Shown here: positions 17,726-25,967 of the stretch, in pieces | Layout of the letters: the number at the start of each line of letters is the position of its first letter | Position numbering within the stretch: position 1 is the first letter of the stretch | Made by a program: the position numbers and the translations under genes | Notes under the pieces: model-generated | What the model saw: the letters and a program-made list of their open reading frames with translations, nothing else | The model's database searches: none | Told to the model about the DNA's origin: nothing | Assembly: GCF_947499695.1 (NCBI RefSeq) | Contig: NZ_CANMPQ010000001.1 | Location: 620,001-684,000, forward strand | Length of the DNA stretch: 64,000 nt | Source: an uncultured Allomuricauda sp. | GTDB taxonomy: Bacteria; Bacteroidota; Bacteroidia; Flavobacteriales; Flavobacteriaceae | Direction: 5' to 3'

Positions 17726-18334
17726 ATGAAGCAGGAAGTTCCAAGATTATACGGATTGGTTTTGGCCGGTGGTAAAAGCACCCGCATGGGGTCAGATAAA
17801 GGATTGATAAAGTATCATTCCATAACCCAGCAGGAACACTTATATAATTTATTAAACCAAATATGCGACACGGTTTATCTCAGCATGCGTGAAGAACAAG
17901 TGGAACTTTTAAAGGGTGATACGAATGTCATAGTTGACCAAAACGAATATCGTGGACCTTTTAATGGGATTCTTAGTGCTCATAAAACACATCCTAAGGC
18001 CGCATGGCTTATATTGGCTTGTGATCTTCCTCTAATTGACTTAAAGTCTTTAAAGAAGTTGGTTGAAAATAGAGATTCAGAAAAGTTTGCAACCTCCTTT
18101 GCAACTAAAGAATCTGGATTACCCGAACCATTGATTACGATATGGGAACCAAAAGGCCTTGAAGCTGCAATGGAATATCTATCGTCCGCAGATAGCAGTT
18201 GTCCCAGGAAGTTTTTAATCAATTCTGAAATTACATTGGTGCATCCAGAACAAGATGAAATTCTATACAACGCCAATTCATTGGAAGACTATGAATTTAT
18301 AAAGTCCAGAATAGCATTGTCCAATGGAATCTAG
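17726..18334 (+). CDS. mobA: Molybdenum cofactor guanylyltransferase (MobA-type)
   Basis: 202 aa. Nucleotidyltransferase with LAGGKSTRMGSDKG (GTP-binding loop), DQNEYRGPFNGILSA and LILACDLPLI (metal-binding Asp), the MobA order of motifs. It would attach GMP to Mo-molybdopterin, giving the guanine dinucleotide form used by DMSO-reductase-type enzymes. Its presence beside a MocA-type protein is notable because the hydroxylase encoded here should need the cytosine form or plain cofactor. It overlaps the next gene by 11 bp. Confidence 0.88.
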   Translation: MKQEVPRLYGLVLAGGKSTRMGSDKGLIKYHSITQQEHLYNLLNQICDTVYLSMREEQVELLKGDTNVIVDQNEYRGPFNGILSAHKTHPKAAWLILACDLPLIDLKSLKKLVENRDSEKFATSFATKESGLPEPLITIWEPKGLEAAMEYLSSADSSCPRKFLINSEITLVHPEQDEILYNANSLEDYEFIKSRIALSNGI

Positions 18335-19388
18335 GTATTTACGACAGACAATTCTTCAAGATTTCGGGAAGGCTGGACAGGCCAGACTTGCTGAAGGACG
18401 TGTATTGGTTGTGGGTTTGGGCGGTTTAGGGCTACCTGCATTGCAGTATCTCAATGCTATGGGCGTTGGAACACTTGGATTAATGGACCAAGATGTGATT
18501 GAGTTGCATAATCTACAGCGACAAATCCTTTACAACGAAAAGGATTTGGGCAGACAAAAATTGGAAGTAGTTTTTGAAAAATTAAAAGAGCAAAATTCGT
18601 CAACGGTTCTAAAAACCTATGATTCGTTTTTGACAAAAGAGAATGCATTGGATATTCTCAAGGATTATGATGTTATTTTGGATGCCACAGATAATTTTCC
18701 TACCCGCTATCTTATCAATGATGCATGTGTTATCCTCGAAAAACCATTTGTTTATGGTGCATTACATGGTTTTGAGGGTCAGGTAAGTGTTTTCAATCAT
18801 CTTGATGGTCCTACGTACCGTTGCTTGTTCCCAACTATGCCTTCGTCTGAAGAAATACCAAATTGCAATGAAAATGGAGTACTTGGAGTTATTCCAGGTA
18901 TTATCGGAACATTTCAGGCACTTGAGGTAGTAAAACTGTTGACCGGTGTAGGAGAGGTGCTGTCTGGCATACTACTCCTTTACAATGGATTGAATCAACA
19001 AATAAATAAAATTACCTTCAAAGTCAACTCCCTAAATAAAAACATAAAGGAGCTGCAAGAATTTTACGAGCCTGTAAACTGTGAAATGGTTTCAACAATC
19101 AGTGCGGAAATCTTTCAATCCATGCGAGAATCCAATGTAAAAATCTCCCTTATTGATGTTAGAACAGAAGAAGAATTCATGGAAAATCATCTTCAAGAGT
19201 CATTGAATTTTTCTTTAGATAAAATACACCAATACACTCCAAATCAAACTGATAAAGAAATTTATGTTGTTTGTCAATCTGGAAAACGAAGTGAGATGGC
19301 CGTTCAACAACTTCAGGAAGCATATCCTAACTTAACTTTTTATTCTATTTTAGGTGGGATGAACAAAATAATGGCCTTATGTCCATAG
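18324..19388 (+). CDS. moeB: MoeB/ThiF-type adenylyltransferase fused to rhodanese
   Basis: 354 aa. Residues about 1-245: E1-like ATP-binding fold (VVGLGGLGLPALQYL, MDQDVIELHNLQRQ with the arginine finger, DATDNFPTRYLIND), which adenylates the C-terminal Gly of MoaD. Residues about 260-354: rhodanese domain with active-site loop CQSGKRS, likely the sulfur donor. The paired Cys-x-x-Cys zinc motifs of E. coli MoeB are eroded: the first reads TYRC, the second has a single Cys (VNCEM). The fusion resembles eukaryotic MOCS3. Overlaps mobA by 11 bp and the permease gene by 10 bp. Confidence 0.92.
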   Translation: MESRYLRQTILQDFGKAGQARLAEGRVLVVGLGGLGLPALQYLNAMGVGTLGLMDQDVIELHNLQRQILYNEKDLGRQKLEVVFEKLKEQNSSTVLKTYDSFLTKENALDILKDYDVILDATDNFPTRYLINDACVILEKPFVYGALHGFEGQVSVFNHLDGPTYRCLFPTMPSSEEIPNCNENGVLGVIPGIIGTFQALEVVKLLTGVGEVLSGILLLYNGLNQQINKITFKVNSLNKNIKELQEFYEPVNCEMVSTISAEIFQSMRESNVKISLIDVRTEEEFMENHLQESLNFSLDKIHQYTPNQTDKEIYVVCQSGKRSEMAVQQLQEAYPNLTFYSILGGMNKIMALCP

Positions 19389-20161
19389 CCTTTGGCGACT
19401 TTATCCTTTTGCTTATTGCTTTTTTTATTGTGGCCACGCTATATTCAGCGGTGGGTTTTGGAGGTGGATCAAGTTATCTAGCCATTTTGGCCTTAGTTGT
19501 CACCAGTTTTTTGACTATCAGGAGCACGGCATTACTTTGTAATTTAACCGTTGTGTCTGGAAGTTGCATACTGTTTTACAAAAGTGGACACCTCCATCTA
19601 AAAAGATTTTTGCCTTTTGTCATCATCAGCATCCCCTTGGCGTTTTTAGGAGCTTCCTTTCGATTAGAAGAACAGAGTTTTTTCATTATTCTGGCTGTTG
19701 CCCTGATTGTTTCAGCTATTGCATTAATTTATCAAACAACACTGCATAAATCCAATAATACCGAGAAAAAGTATCCCACCTACCTTTCCTATCTGCTGGG
19801 AGGTGCAATCGGATTACTCTCCGGTCTGGTTGGGATTGGTGGCGGAATTTTTTTAGCCCCCATACTTCATCATATGCGATGGGATAAGCCAATTGTAATC
19901 GCTGCCCTGGCAAGTTTCTTCATTTTGGTAAATTCAATCTCTGGACTAGGGGGGCTGTTTTGGAGTGGTTCTTTTCAAATTTTCTGGCCCGAAATTTTAG
20001 GTTTATTGTTCGCTGTTTTTCTAGGGGGGCAATTAGGTGTCAGAATTAGCTTAGGAAAACTATCCGCAAAGCGGATTCGATTGCTAACGGCCGCACTGGT
20101 GCTATTTGTTGGTATAAAAGTGCTTTTGAAAAATGGATTACAACTAACGCTATTTTCATGA
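19379..20161 (+). CDS. TauE/SafE family permease in the Mo operon
   Basis: 260 aa, about eight hydrophobic helices. Family signatures are AVGFGGGSSYLAILAL near the N-terminus and the repeated GLLSGLVGIGGGIFLAPIL half-way through, the two Gly-rich motifs of the TauE/SafE fold. Members move sulfite, sulfonates or other small anions. Inside a cofactor operon it could supply or remove a sulfur species or a small substrate; that is inference. Start overlaps moeB by 10 bp and the stop overlaps moeA (ATGA), so it is translationally coupled on both sides. Confidence 0.88.
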   Translation: MSIAFGDFILLLIAFFIVATLYSAVGFGGGSSYLAILALVVTSFLTIRSTALLCNLTVVSGSCILFYKSGHLHLKRFLPFVIISIPLAFLGASFRLEEQSFFIILAVALIVSAIALIYQTTLHKSNNTEKKYPTYLSYLLGGAIGLLSGLVGIGGGIFLAPILHHMRWDKPIVIAALASFFILVNSISGLGGLFWSGSFQIFWPEILGLLFAVFLGGQLGVRISLGKLSAKRIRLLTAALVLFVGIKVLLKNGLQLTLFS

Positions 20162-21354
20162 TAATATTTGAAACAGCATTACAGAAAGTTCTTAAGCATG
20201 TTCCGGATTATGGTGTGGAACCGGTCGCGTTGGAATCATCCTTGGGGCGAATACTTGCTGAGACAGTTGTAGCTGATAGAGACTTTCCTCCATTTGATAG
20301 AGCTACAAAAGATGGCATTGCCATAAAATACAACCCAGATATAGATGCAAACACTTCATTCCAAATAATCGGCATTGCTCAAGCAGGAAGTCCACAACTA
20401 AGTCTGGAAGATTCATCTGCATGTATTGAAGTTATGACGGGAGCTGTGATCCCAAAAAATACAGATACCGTTGTGATGTACGAGCATCTCCAAAAGAAAA
20501 ATAATTTTTTCAGCATCACAAAACCAGTTAAAAAAGGACAAAATATTCACTATAAAGCAAGCGATACTGGTTCTGGTGCTGAATTGCTTCAACCAGGCAC
20601 CATCATTACCTCGGCAGAAATCGGTGTTTTAGCAACCGTTGGTAAATCTGAGGTTATGGTAAGGAAATTGCCAAAGGTTGCCGTGATAGCTACTGGAAAC
20701 GAATTGGTGAATGTTGATGAAAAACCACTTCCACATCAAATCAGAAAATCCAACACCTATACCCTGAAAGCCCTTTTGCAAAATGAGTCTGTCCAAGCAG
20801 ATGTTTATCATTTAGTTGATGAACCCAATCTTTTGAAAAATAAGCTTAGTGAGTTGCTGGAAAAATTTGATGTCTTGTTACTAAGTGGGGGAGTTTCCAA
20901 GGGGAAATTTGATTTTCTACCCACCACCTTTGATGCACTTGAAGTACACAAGGTTTTTCATAAGGTACTGCAACGTCCAGGCAAACCTTTCTGGTTTGGA
21001 AAACATGCTCTGCATAAAACTACCGTGTTTTCGTTTCCAGGTAATCCCGTTTCTACTTTTGTGAATTACCATGTTTATTTTATACCATGGCTTAACAAAA
21101 CTTTGGGAGTTACGGCTCCAGAATTTACTGTATTTTTAAGTGAACCTATAAGTAATGCCACAGATTTAACCCGCTTTTTGGGGGTTGAGATTTGTTTTAA
21201 GGAAGGAAAACTAATTGCAAAAGAGATTAGCACATCAGGTTCGGGAGATTTGTTGAGCCTTTCGAAAGCAGATGGATTTATCCGTCTAGCACCAAACGAA
21301 TCTCTTGAAGCCAACGAGTTGGTTCCATATATTCAAGCAAAAAGGATTTTTTAG
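20158..21354 (+). CDS. moeA: Molybdopterin molybdenumtransferase (MoeA)
   Basis: 398 aa, the usual MoeA length. Domains: N-terminal LGRILAETVVADRDFPPFDRATKDGIA, then VMTGAVIPKNTDTVVMYE, the central MogA-like domain with IATGNEL and LLLSGGVSKGKFDF, then FGKH, VFSFPGNPVST and a C-terminal barrel. It inserts molybdate into adenylated molybdopterin. No separate MogA/MoaB adenylyltransferase is present in the window. Start codon overlaps the permease stop; xdhC follows after 2 bp. Confidence 0.95.
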   Translation: MIIFETALQKVLKHVPDYGVEPVALESSLGRILAETVVADRDFPPFDRATKDGIAIKYNPDIDANTSFQIIGIAQAGSPQLSLEDSSACIEVMTGAVIPKNTDTVVMYEHLQKKNNFFSITKPVKKGQNIHYKASDTGSGAELLQPGTIITSAEIGVLATVGKSEVMVRKLPKVAVIATGNELVNVDEKPLPHQIRKSNTYTLKALLQNESVQADVYHLVDEPNLLKNKLSELLEKFDVLLLSGGVSKGKFDFLPTTFDALEVHKVFHKVLQRPGKPFWFGKHALHKTTVFSFPGNPVSTFVNYHVYFIPWLNKTLGVTAPEFTVFLSEPISNATDLTRFLGVEICFKEGKLIAKEISTSGSGDLLSLSKADGFIRLAPNESLEANELVPYIQAKRIF

Positions 21355-21356
21355 TC

Positions 21357-22364
21357 ATGACGCACGAATTAAAGATCATTCTTGACCATTTTGGGAAACG
21401 TCAAAACGTGAGATCGGTACTTGCTACTGTTGTTGCTTTGGACGGATCTTCTTACAGACGACCAGGTGTTCGCATGCTGATTTTTGAGAATGGAGATATG
21501 GTTGGAGCTGTCAGTGGAGGCTGTGTTGAGAAAGAAGTGTTTCGGCAAGCTCAATCCGTTTTTAATGATGGAACCTCAAAAGTGATGGTATACGATGGCC
21601 GTTATCGCTTGGGCTGCGAAGGGATTCTCTATATTTTACTAGAGGTTTTTGAGCCCAGTGGAGCATTTTTATCTCAGTTCTGGAATGCTGTTGAAAAAAG
21701 AGTTCCATTTCAAATCAAATCCTATTATGCAAAAGAGCAGAATGACAGTGATAAGTACTTTACCAGTTTTCGGTTTGATGAAACGTCCATCCCGGTAAAC
21801 AAACATTTAAAAAATGTGGAAAGGGATGAACTCCTTGAGTTCGAACAGGAAATGAATCCTTGTTTCCAATTGCTGATTATAGGAGCTGAACACGATGCAG
21901 TACAGCTTTGTAATTATGCCTCATTGACCGGTTGGGAAGTAACAGTAGTTGCCAACCCTAGGGAAGAGAAAACCGAAAAAGATTTTCCTGGGATCCATAA
22001 GTTAATAGCGGTAGAACCGGAGGTCTTTAGGTTTACTTTGGACAAACAGACCGCAGTTGTGATTATGACACATAGCTTTGTGAAGGACCTACAGTTTTTA
22101 ATCTCCCTTAAAGCTGAAAAAGGAGCCTATATTGGACTTCTAGGACCTTATAAACGTCGAGAAAAATTGTTTGATGAGCTCATGGAAAGACACCCTGATG
22201 TTTCCGAAGAGTTTTTAGAGCACATTCATGGGCCCGCAGGTATAGATGTCGGAGCAGAAACCCCACAAGAAATCGCTATTTCAATTTTGAGCGAAATTCT
22301 ATCCGTTGTAAATAGGAAGGTGCCTTCGTTACTTAAGCATAAAATAGGGGCAATCCATAGTTAA
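21357..22364 (+). CDS. XdhC/CoxI family Mo-hydroxylase maturation factor
   Basis: 335 aa. N-terminal XdhC_CoxI domain (VLATVVALDGSSYRRPGVRMLI, GAVSGGCVEKEV, YDGRYRLGCEGILYILLEV) and C-terminal NAD-binding-like XdhC_C domain (LLIIGAEHDAVQLCNYASLTGWEVTVV, HIHGPAGIDVGAETPQEIAISILSEIL). In other bacteria such proteins hold the Mo cofactor, promote its sulfuration and insert it into xanthine-oxidase-type enzymes. Placement between moeA and mocA fits delivery to the hydroxylase at the operon head. Confidence 0.92.
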   Translation: MTHELKIILDHFGKRQNVRSVLATVVALDGSSYRRPGVRMLIFENGDMVGAVSGGCVEKEVFRQAQSVFNDGTSKVMVYDGRYRLGCEGILYILLEVFEPSGAFLSQFWNAVEKRVPFQIKSYYAKEQNDSDKYFTSFRFDETSIPVNKHLKNVERDELLEFEQEMNPCFQLLIIGAEHDAVQLCNYASLTGWEVTVVANPREEKTEKDFPGIHKLIAVEPEVFRFTLDKQTAVVIMTHSFVKDLQFLISLKAEKGAYIGLLGPYKRREKLFDELMERHPDVSEEFLEHIHGPAGIDVGAETPQEIAISILSEILSVVNRKVPSLLKHKIGAIHS

Positions 22365-22367
22365 ATT

Positions 22368-22973
22368 ATGCCAAGATCCGTTTCAGTTTTAATCTTAGCC
22401 GCTGGAGCCTCTACTAGGATGAAAGGGGAAATCAAACAACTATTGCCTTGGGGCGAACATACACTTTTGGAAGATGCAATAAATCAAGCAAAAATTGTAT
22501 CTGACAATGTCTATGTGGTTTTGGGGGCATATGCAAAGGAAATTTTAGAAACTGCAAGCATAAATGTGGAAGTGATTCAAAATAATAATTGGCAAATGGG
22601 CATGGGAAACTCCATTTCATGCGGACTAAAACATATTGCCGAAATAGAAAATCCGGACGGGATTCTTATTATGCTGGCCGACCAACCACTTATTGATGCA
22701 ACTTATCTGCGAGAAATGCTGAAAACATTCGAGGAAGGAGAAAGCAAAATTGTAGCTACAGCGTATCAATCAGGCCCTGGGGTACCCGCCATTTTTGATA
22801 ACTCAATACTTCCCGAACTTCTTACTCTTCAAGGGGATATTGGCGCAAGAAAAATTATCAAAAAGCATTTGTTGCAAACAAAACTTATTTCCCCAAACGG
22901 AAAAGAGGTGGATGTTGACACAAATGAAAATTATTTACAAATAATTGATATACAAAACATTAAATATGATTAA
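22368..22973 (+). CDS. mocA: Molybdenum cofactor cytidylyltransferase-like (MocA-type)
   Basis: 201 aa. Nucleotidyltransferase with LAAGASTRMKGEIKQLLPWG, the MocA-type loop, and LIMLADQPLID (catalytic Asp). It probably makes the cytosine dinucleotide form of the cofactor used by many bacterial hydroxylases of the xanthine oxidase family. It follows xdhC by 3 bp, the same pairing seen in many hydroxylase operons. Its stop codon lies inside the first codons of the amidohydrolase gene (8-bp overlap). Confidence 0.88.
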   Translation: MPRSVSVLILAAGASTRMKGEIKQLLPWGEHTLLEDAINQAKIVSDNVYVVLGAYAKEILETASINVEVIQNNNWQMGMGNSISCGLKHIAEIENPDGILIMLADQPLIDATYLREMLKTFEEGESKIVATAYQSGPGVPAIFDNSILPELLTLQGDIGARKIIKKHLLQTKLISPNGKEVDVDTNENYLQIIDIQNIKYD

Positions 22974-24051
22974 AACTACTATTACTTCAATCTTTTTTTG
23001 CCTACTCATTGGTTTCAGTATAGAAGCTCAGGAAATGAGTTTTGAAGAGTATAGCCCAAAATCGACCTTGGTCGTTTCTCAAAATCCGGTTAGCAAAGCA
23101 AAATTTCGCTTCATAGACGTTCACAGCCATCAATTTAGAATGGAATCGCAAGATTTAGCTGAATTAATAACCGATATGGATAATATCAATATGGGAATAA
23201 TGGTGAATTTAAGCGGAGGTTCTGGGGAAGGGCTTAGGGCCAAGTTAAAAAACGTAAACGAGAATTATCCAAACAGGTTTGCAGTTTTTGCCAATGTCGA
23301 TTTTAGCGGTGTGGGAACTCCGAATTGGGGCGAGATGGCTGCAGCGCAACTAGAGCTGGACGTCAAAAGTGGGGCGAAAGGATTGAAAGTATACAAAAGC
23401 CTAGGACTTCGGAACAAGGACGTTAATGGAAAGAGAATAGCAATCGACGATTCTCGTCTAGACCCTGTATGGAAAAAATGCGGCGAACTTGGAATTCCGG
23501 TTTTGATTCATGCAGCGGACCCAAAGTCTTTTTGGGATTCCATGGATAAAGACAATGAGCGATGGTTAGAACTGAAAACCAGACCAAGAAGAAAACGTTC
23601 CGACACCAACCCCGCACCATGGCAACAAATTATTGACGAACAGCATAGAATGTTCAAAAAACATCCCAAGACTAAGTTTATCAATGCCCATATGGGATGG
23701 TATGCCAACAATCTGGACAGGCTAGGGGAGTTAATGCAAGAAATTCCAAATATGTCCGTGGGTATTGGCGCTATCATCGCCGAATTGGGCAGACAACCAA
23801 GAAGGGCAAAACAATTTTTTATAAAATACCAAGACAGAATTCTATTTGGAAAGGACAGCTGGAAACCTGAAGAATTTCCAACTTATTTCCGTGTTTTGGA
23901 AACCGCCGATGAGTACTTCCCATACTATAAAAAGTACCACGCGTTTTGGGCCATGTACGGGTTGGATCTTCCTGATGAAGTGCTAGAGAAAGTATATTAT
24001 AAAAATGCCTTGAATTTAATTCCCGGATTAGACACTTCATTATTCAAATAA
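22966..24051 (+). CDS. Secreted amidohydrolase (Amidohydro_2)
   Basis: 361 aa from ATG 22966, which overlaps the mocA stop and gives a proper signal peptide (FFCLLIGFSIEAQ). The TIM-barrel metal pattern is visible: DVHSHQFRM in place of HxH, VLIHAAD, INAHMGWYANNLDRL and LFGKDS with the final Asp. The family holds decarboxylases and lactone or amide hydrolases. Since the Mo enzyme is also exported, this protein may act on its product in the periplasm; this is inferred only from co-transcription. It has no role in cofactor synthesis. Confidence 0.85.
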   Translation: MIKTTITSIFFCLLIGFSIEAQEMSFEEYSPKSTLVVSQNPVSKAKFRFIDVHSHQFRMESQDLAELITDMDNINMGIMVNLSGGSGEGLRAKLKNVNENYPNRFAVFANVDFSGVGTPNWGEMAAAQLELDVKSGAKGLKVYKSLGLRNKDVNGKRIAIDDSRLDPVWKKCGELGIPVLIHAADPKSFWDSMDKDNERWLELKTRPRRKRSDTNPAPWQQIIDEQHRMFKKHPKTKFINAHMGWYANNLDRLGELMQEIPNMSVGIGAIIAELGRQPRRAKQFFIKYQDRILFGKDSWKPEEFPTYFRVLETADEYFPYYKKYHAFWAMYGLDLPDEVLEKVYYKNALNLIPGLDTSLFK

Positions 24052-24128
24052 ATATCAGTAAAACGTTTTGATAGTATTTTTTTAAAAGTACAGCTTGAAT
24101 AATCCATAACATTGATAAAAAAACATCA

Positions 24129-24641
24129 ATGGCTAATTCAAGATTTTTACAGAACTTTTTCAGACTTTTAATTTTTACAATACTAGTTGTTTCTTGCTCC
24201 AGTGACAGCGGTGAGGAAGAAACTATGACAAATACTTCGGCTACTGTTGAAGGCTTCTATACCGGTTCAATTGAAATTACTATCAACAATGATGACATTA
24301 CCGTTCCCATGTCGCTGATAGTGAATATGAGTGCAACAAATAAATTTGAAGGAGATTTTTTTGAAACCAACAGCTTCGTGCCATGTTGCAGCACCAATGA
24401 ACAAGATGGCACCTTCAATTTTGATTATAACCCAACCACAATGGCCTTGACCAATTTTATCATCAGGGTAGATTTCAATATTGACCCAAATACACCTTGT
24501 ACTGGTTTATATACCGGTTCCGGTACACTGGACGCCAGTGGAAATGCAAACAAAATAGTTGCTCAAATGAACGTTGATGATTGTAATGTCTCTAATACTC
24601 CAGCCGTGTTTACCGTAACAAAAATTAGGGAACTACAATAG
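24129..24641 (+). CDS. Small lipoprotein, unknown function
   Basis: 170 aa. Lipobox LVVSC followed by SSDSGEEE, the usual export tag of surface lipoproteins in this phylum. The rest is beta-rich with Thr/Asn repeats (FYTGSIEITI, TGLYTGSGTLDASGNA) and two CC or single Cys sites (VPCCSTNEQ, DDCNVS). No family recognised. It lies 77 bp after the amidohydrolase on the same strand and may be the last gene of the operon. It abuts the convergent AraC gene with no gap. Confidence 0.7.
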   Translation: MANSRFLQNFFRLLIFTILVVSCSSDSGEEETMTNTSATVEGFYTGSIEITINNDDITVPMSLIVNMSATNKFEGDFFETNSFVPCCSTNEQDGTFNFDYNPTTMALTNFIIRVDFNIDPNTPCTGLYTGSGTLDASGNANKIVAQMNVDDCNVSNTPAVFTVTKIRELQ

Positions 24642-25739
24642 TCAATCCGTTTTGTTTTTCTGGAGGAATTCACTGGGAGTCACACCTTCGATCTCTTTGA
24701 AAACTCGGAAAAATGTGGCTTCAGATTGAAACCCTACTAGAGTCGAAAGACCAGTCAAGTTGTAGTTTTTAAACTCTTTATTCAGAAGAAGAGATTTGAA
24801 TTCTGACACCCTAACGGTATTTAGGTATTTTCTAAAACTGGTTTGCTGCTCCTTAAAATAATGTCGCAAATTAACCGTGTCTATTTGTAATTCATCAGCA
24901 AGATTAGCAACTGTAAGATTGGGTTGAGTATACAATTTTTTGTTCACCAAATCTTCTTTGAGTTTGACCCCAATTTCTTCTATATCCAGGATATTGACGG
25001 CTTCTTTTTGATACAATCTGCTAGGCGCAAAGTAGGATTTGAATTTAAAGAATTCGGTAATCGAAAATAGTAATAAGTAGGTGTTGACCAACATTGCCAA
25101 TGGCATAAAAACATATCTATTCATCACTAAAAAGTTTTCCGCAAAAAACAAGGACTTGGTTAAATATGGCAGCATTCCGTAAAAACTCGAAAACCAAAAA
25201 TATCCCAACAAAATGTACATAAAGTACAGGTACTTTCGCTTTACCTTAGGCAGGAAAGGTTTGGTTATAATCTTCTTGAATGCAACCACCACTAGCACTA
25301 GGTAAAATAGTTTTATAAACAACACGCTATAGCCTAAAGAAAGTGCGGTCCAGTAATAGTTTTCCGCATAAAATGACCTAAAACCAAACTTAATGGTGAT
25401 GTATACAATATGAATCACAAATGGAATAGCCAAATGAGTCAAAACATGACTCCTTATTTTTTCTTTTGAAATTTGGGCAGTAGAGACATAAAGGTAGATA
25501 AGTGGTGCAAAGAAAAGGTCCTTGCCAGCACCAAATAAAATGCTCAATGGCAAGCTCTCTTTTATAAAGTTCCAATATAAATTGTTGATAAAGGTGACGC
25601 CAACAAAAAAGCAAAGAGTGCCAAGTATGACTAAGCGCAATTGTCTTTTATAAAAATAGAATAATGCAATTAATATGAGTTGGATACTGATGCAGAGCAT
25701 CACCCCATCATAAATTAAATCTGGAAATGCTTGGTTCAA
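24642..25739 (-). CDS. Membrane-anchored AraC family regulator
   Basis: 365 aa. Residues about 1-235 contain some seven hydrophobic helices; residues about 255-365 are an AraC HTH domain (LYTQPNLTVANLADELQIDTVNLRHYF, then TGLSTLVGFQSEATFFRVFKEIEGVTPSEF). Such proteins are common in Flavobacteria and are thought to sense a signal in the membrane and bind DNA at the cytosolic end. Its stop adjoins the stop of the lipoprotein gene on the other strand. Possible targets include the adjacent operons; no evidence of which. Confidence 0.88.
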   Translation of the reverse strand: MNQAFPDLIYDGVMLCISIQLILIALFYFYKRQLRLVILGTLCFFVGVTFINNLYWNFIKESLPLSILFGAGKDLFFAPLIYLYVSTAQISKEKIRSHVLTHLAIPFVIHIVYITIKFGFRSFYAENYYWTALSLGYSVLFIKLFYLVLVVVAFKKIITKPFLPKVKRKYLYFMYILLGYFWFSSFYGMLPYLTKSLFFAENFLVMNRYVFMPLAMLVNTYLLLFSITEFFKFKSYFAPSRLYQKEAVNILDIEEIGVKLKEDLVNKKLYTQPNLTVANLADELQIDTVNLRHYFKEQQTSFRKYLNTVRVSEFKSLLLNKEFKNYNLTGLSTLVGFQSEATFFRVFKEIEGVTPSEFLQKNKTD

Positions 25740-25787
25740 GAATTAGCTATTTACCCAAAAGTAAACAAAGTGGGGAAAGTAGAAAAG

Positions 25788-25922
25788 CTATTCTTTATCC
25801 GAATGCTTGTCTTCTGATTCGTCGTATTCTTGGAAAATCCCGCAAGAAACCTGTTGCCTTAAAAGTGATTTCTCTTTTTTGTTCTTTGTTAAAATTTCGA
25901 TTTCCCGATTTAGAAAGTTCAT
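25788..25922 (-). CDS. Possible small protein (44 aa)
   Basis: ATG at 25922 to TAG at 25788-25790. The sequence is highly charged (MNFLNREIEILTKNKKEKSL at the start, acidic EYDESEDKHSDKE end) with no membrane segment. It lies 48 bp upstream of the AraC gene on the same strand. The amino-acid make-up looks protein-like, but its shortness and the lack of any recognised homolog keep this tentative. Confidence 0.35.
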   Translation of the reverse strand: MNFLNREIEILTKNKKEKSLLRQQVSCGIFQEYDESEDKHSDKE

Positions 25923-25967
25923 GACAAGTACTTTAGATAAATAAAACGAAAGTTTTCATTACATATT

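Noticed and set aside
24060-24070. AAAACGTTTT after the amidohydrolase as a terminator
   Set aside because: A 10-bp palindrome without loop or T run cannot form a terminator; transcription may well continue into the lipoprotein gene.
25727-25924. Rightward 65-aa frame upstream of the AraC gene
   Set aside because: Basic, Ser-rich composition without a domain; it overlaps the start of the AraC gene, and the leftward 44-aa frame there looks more protein-like.
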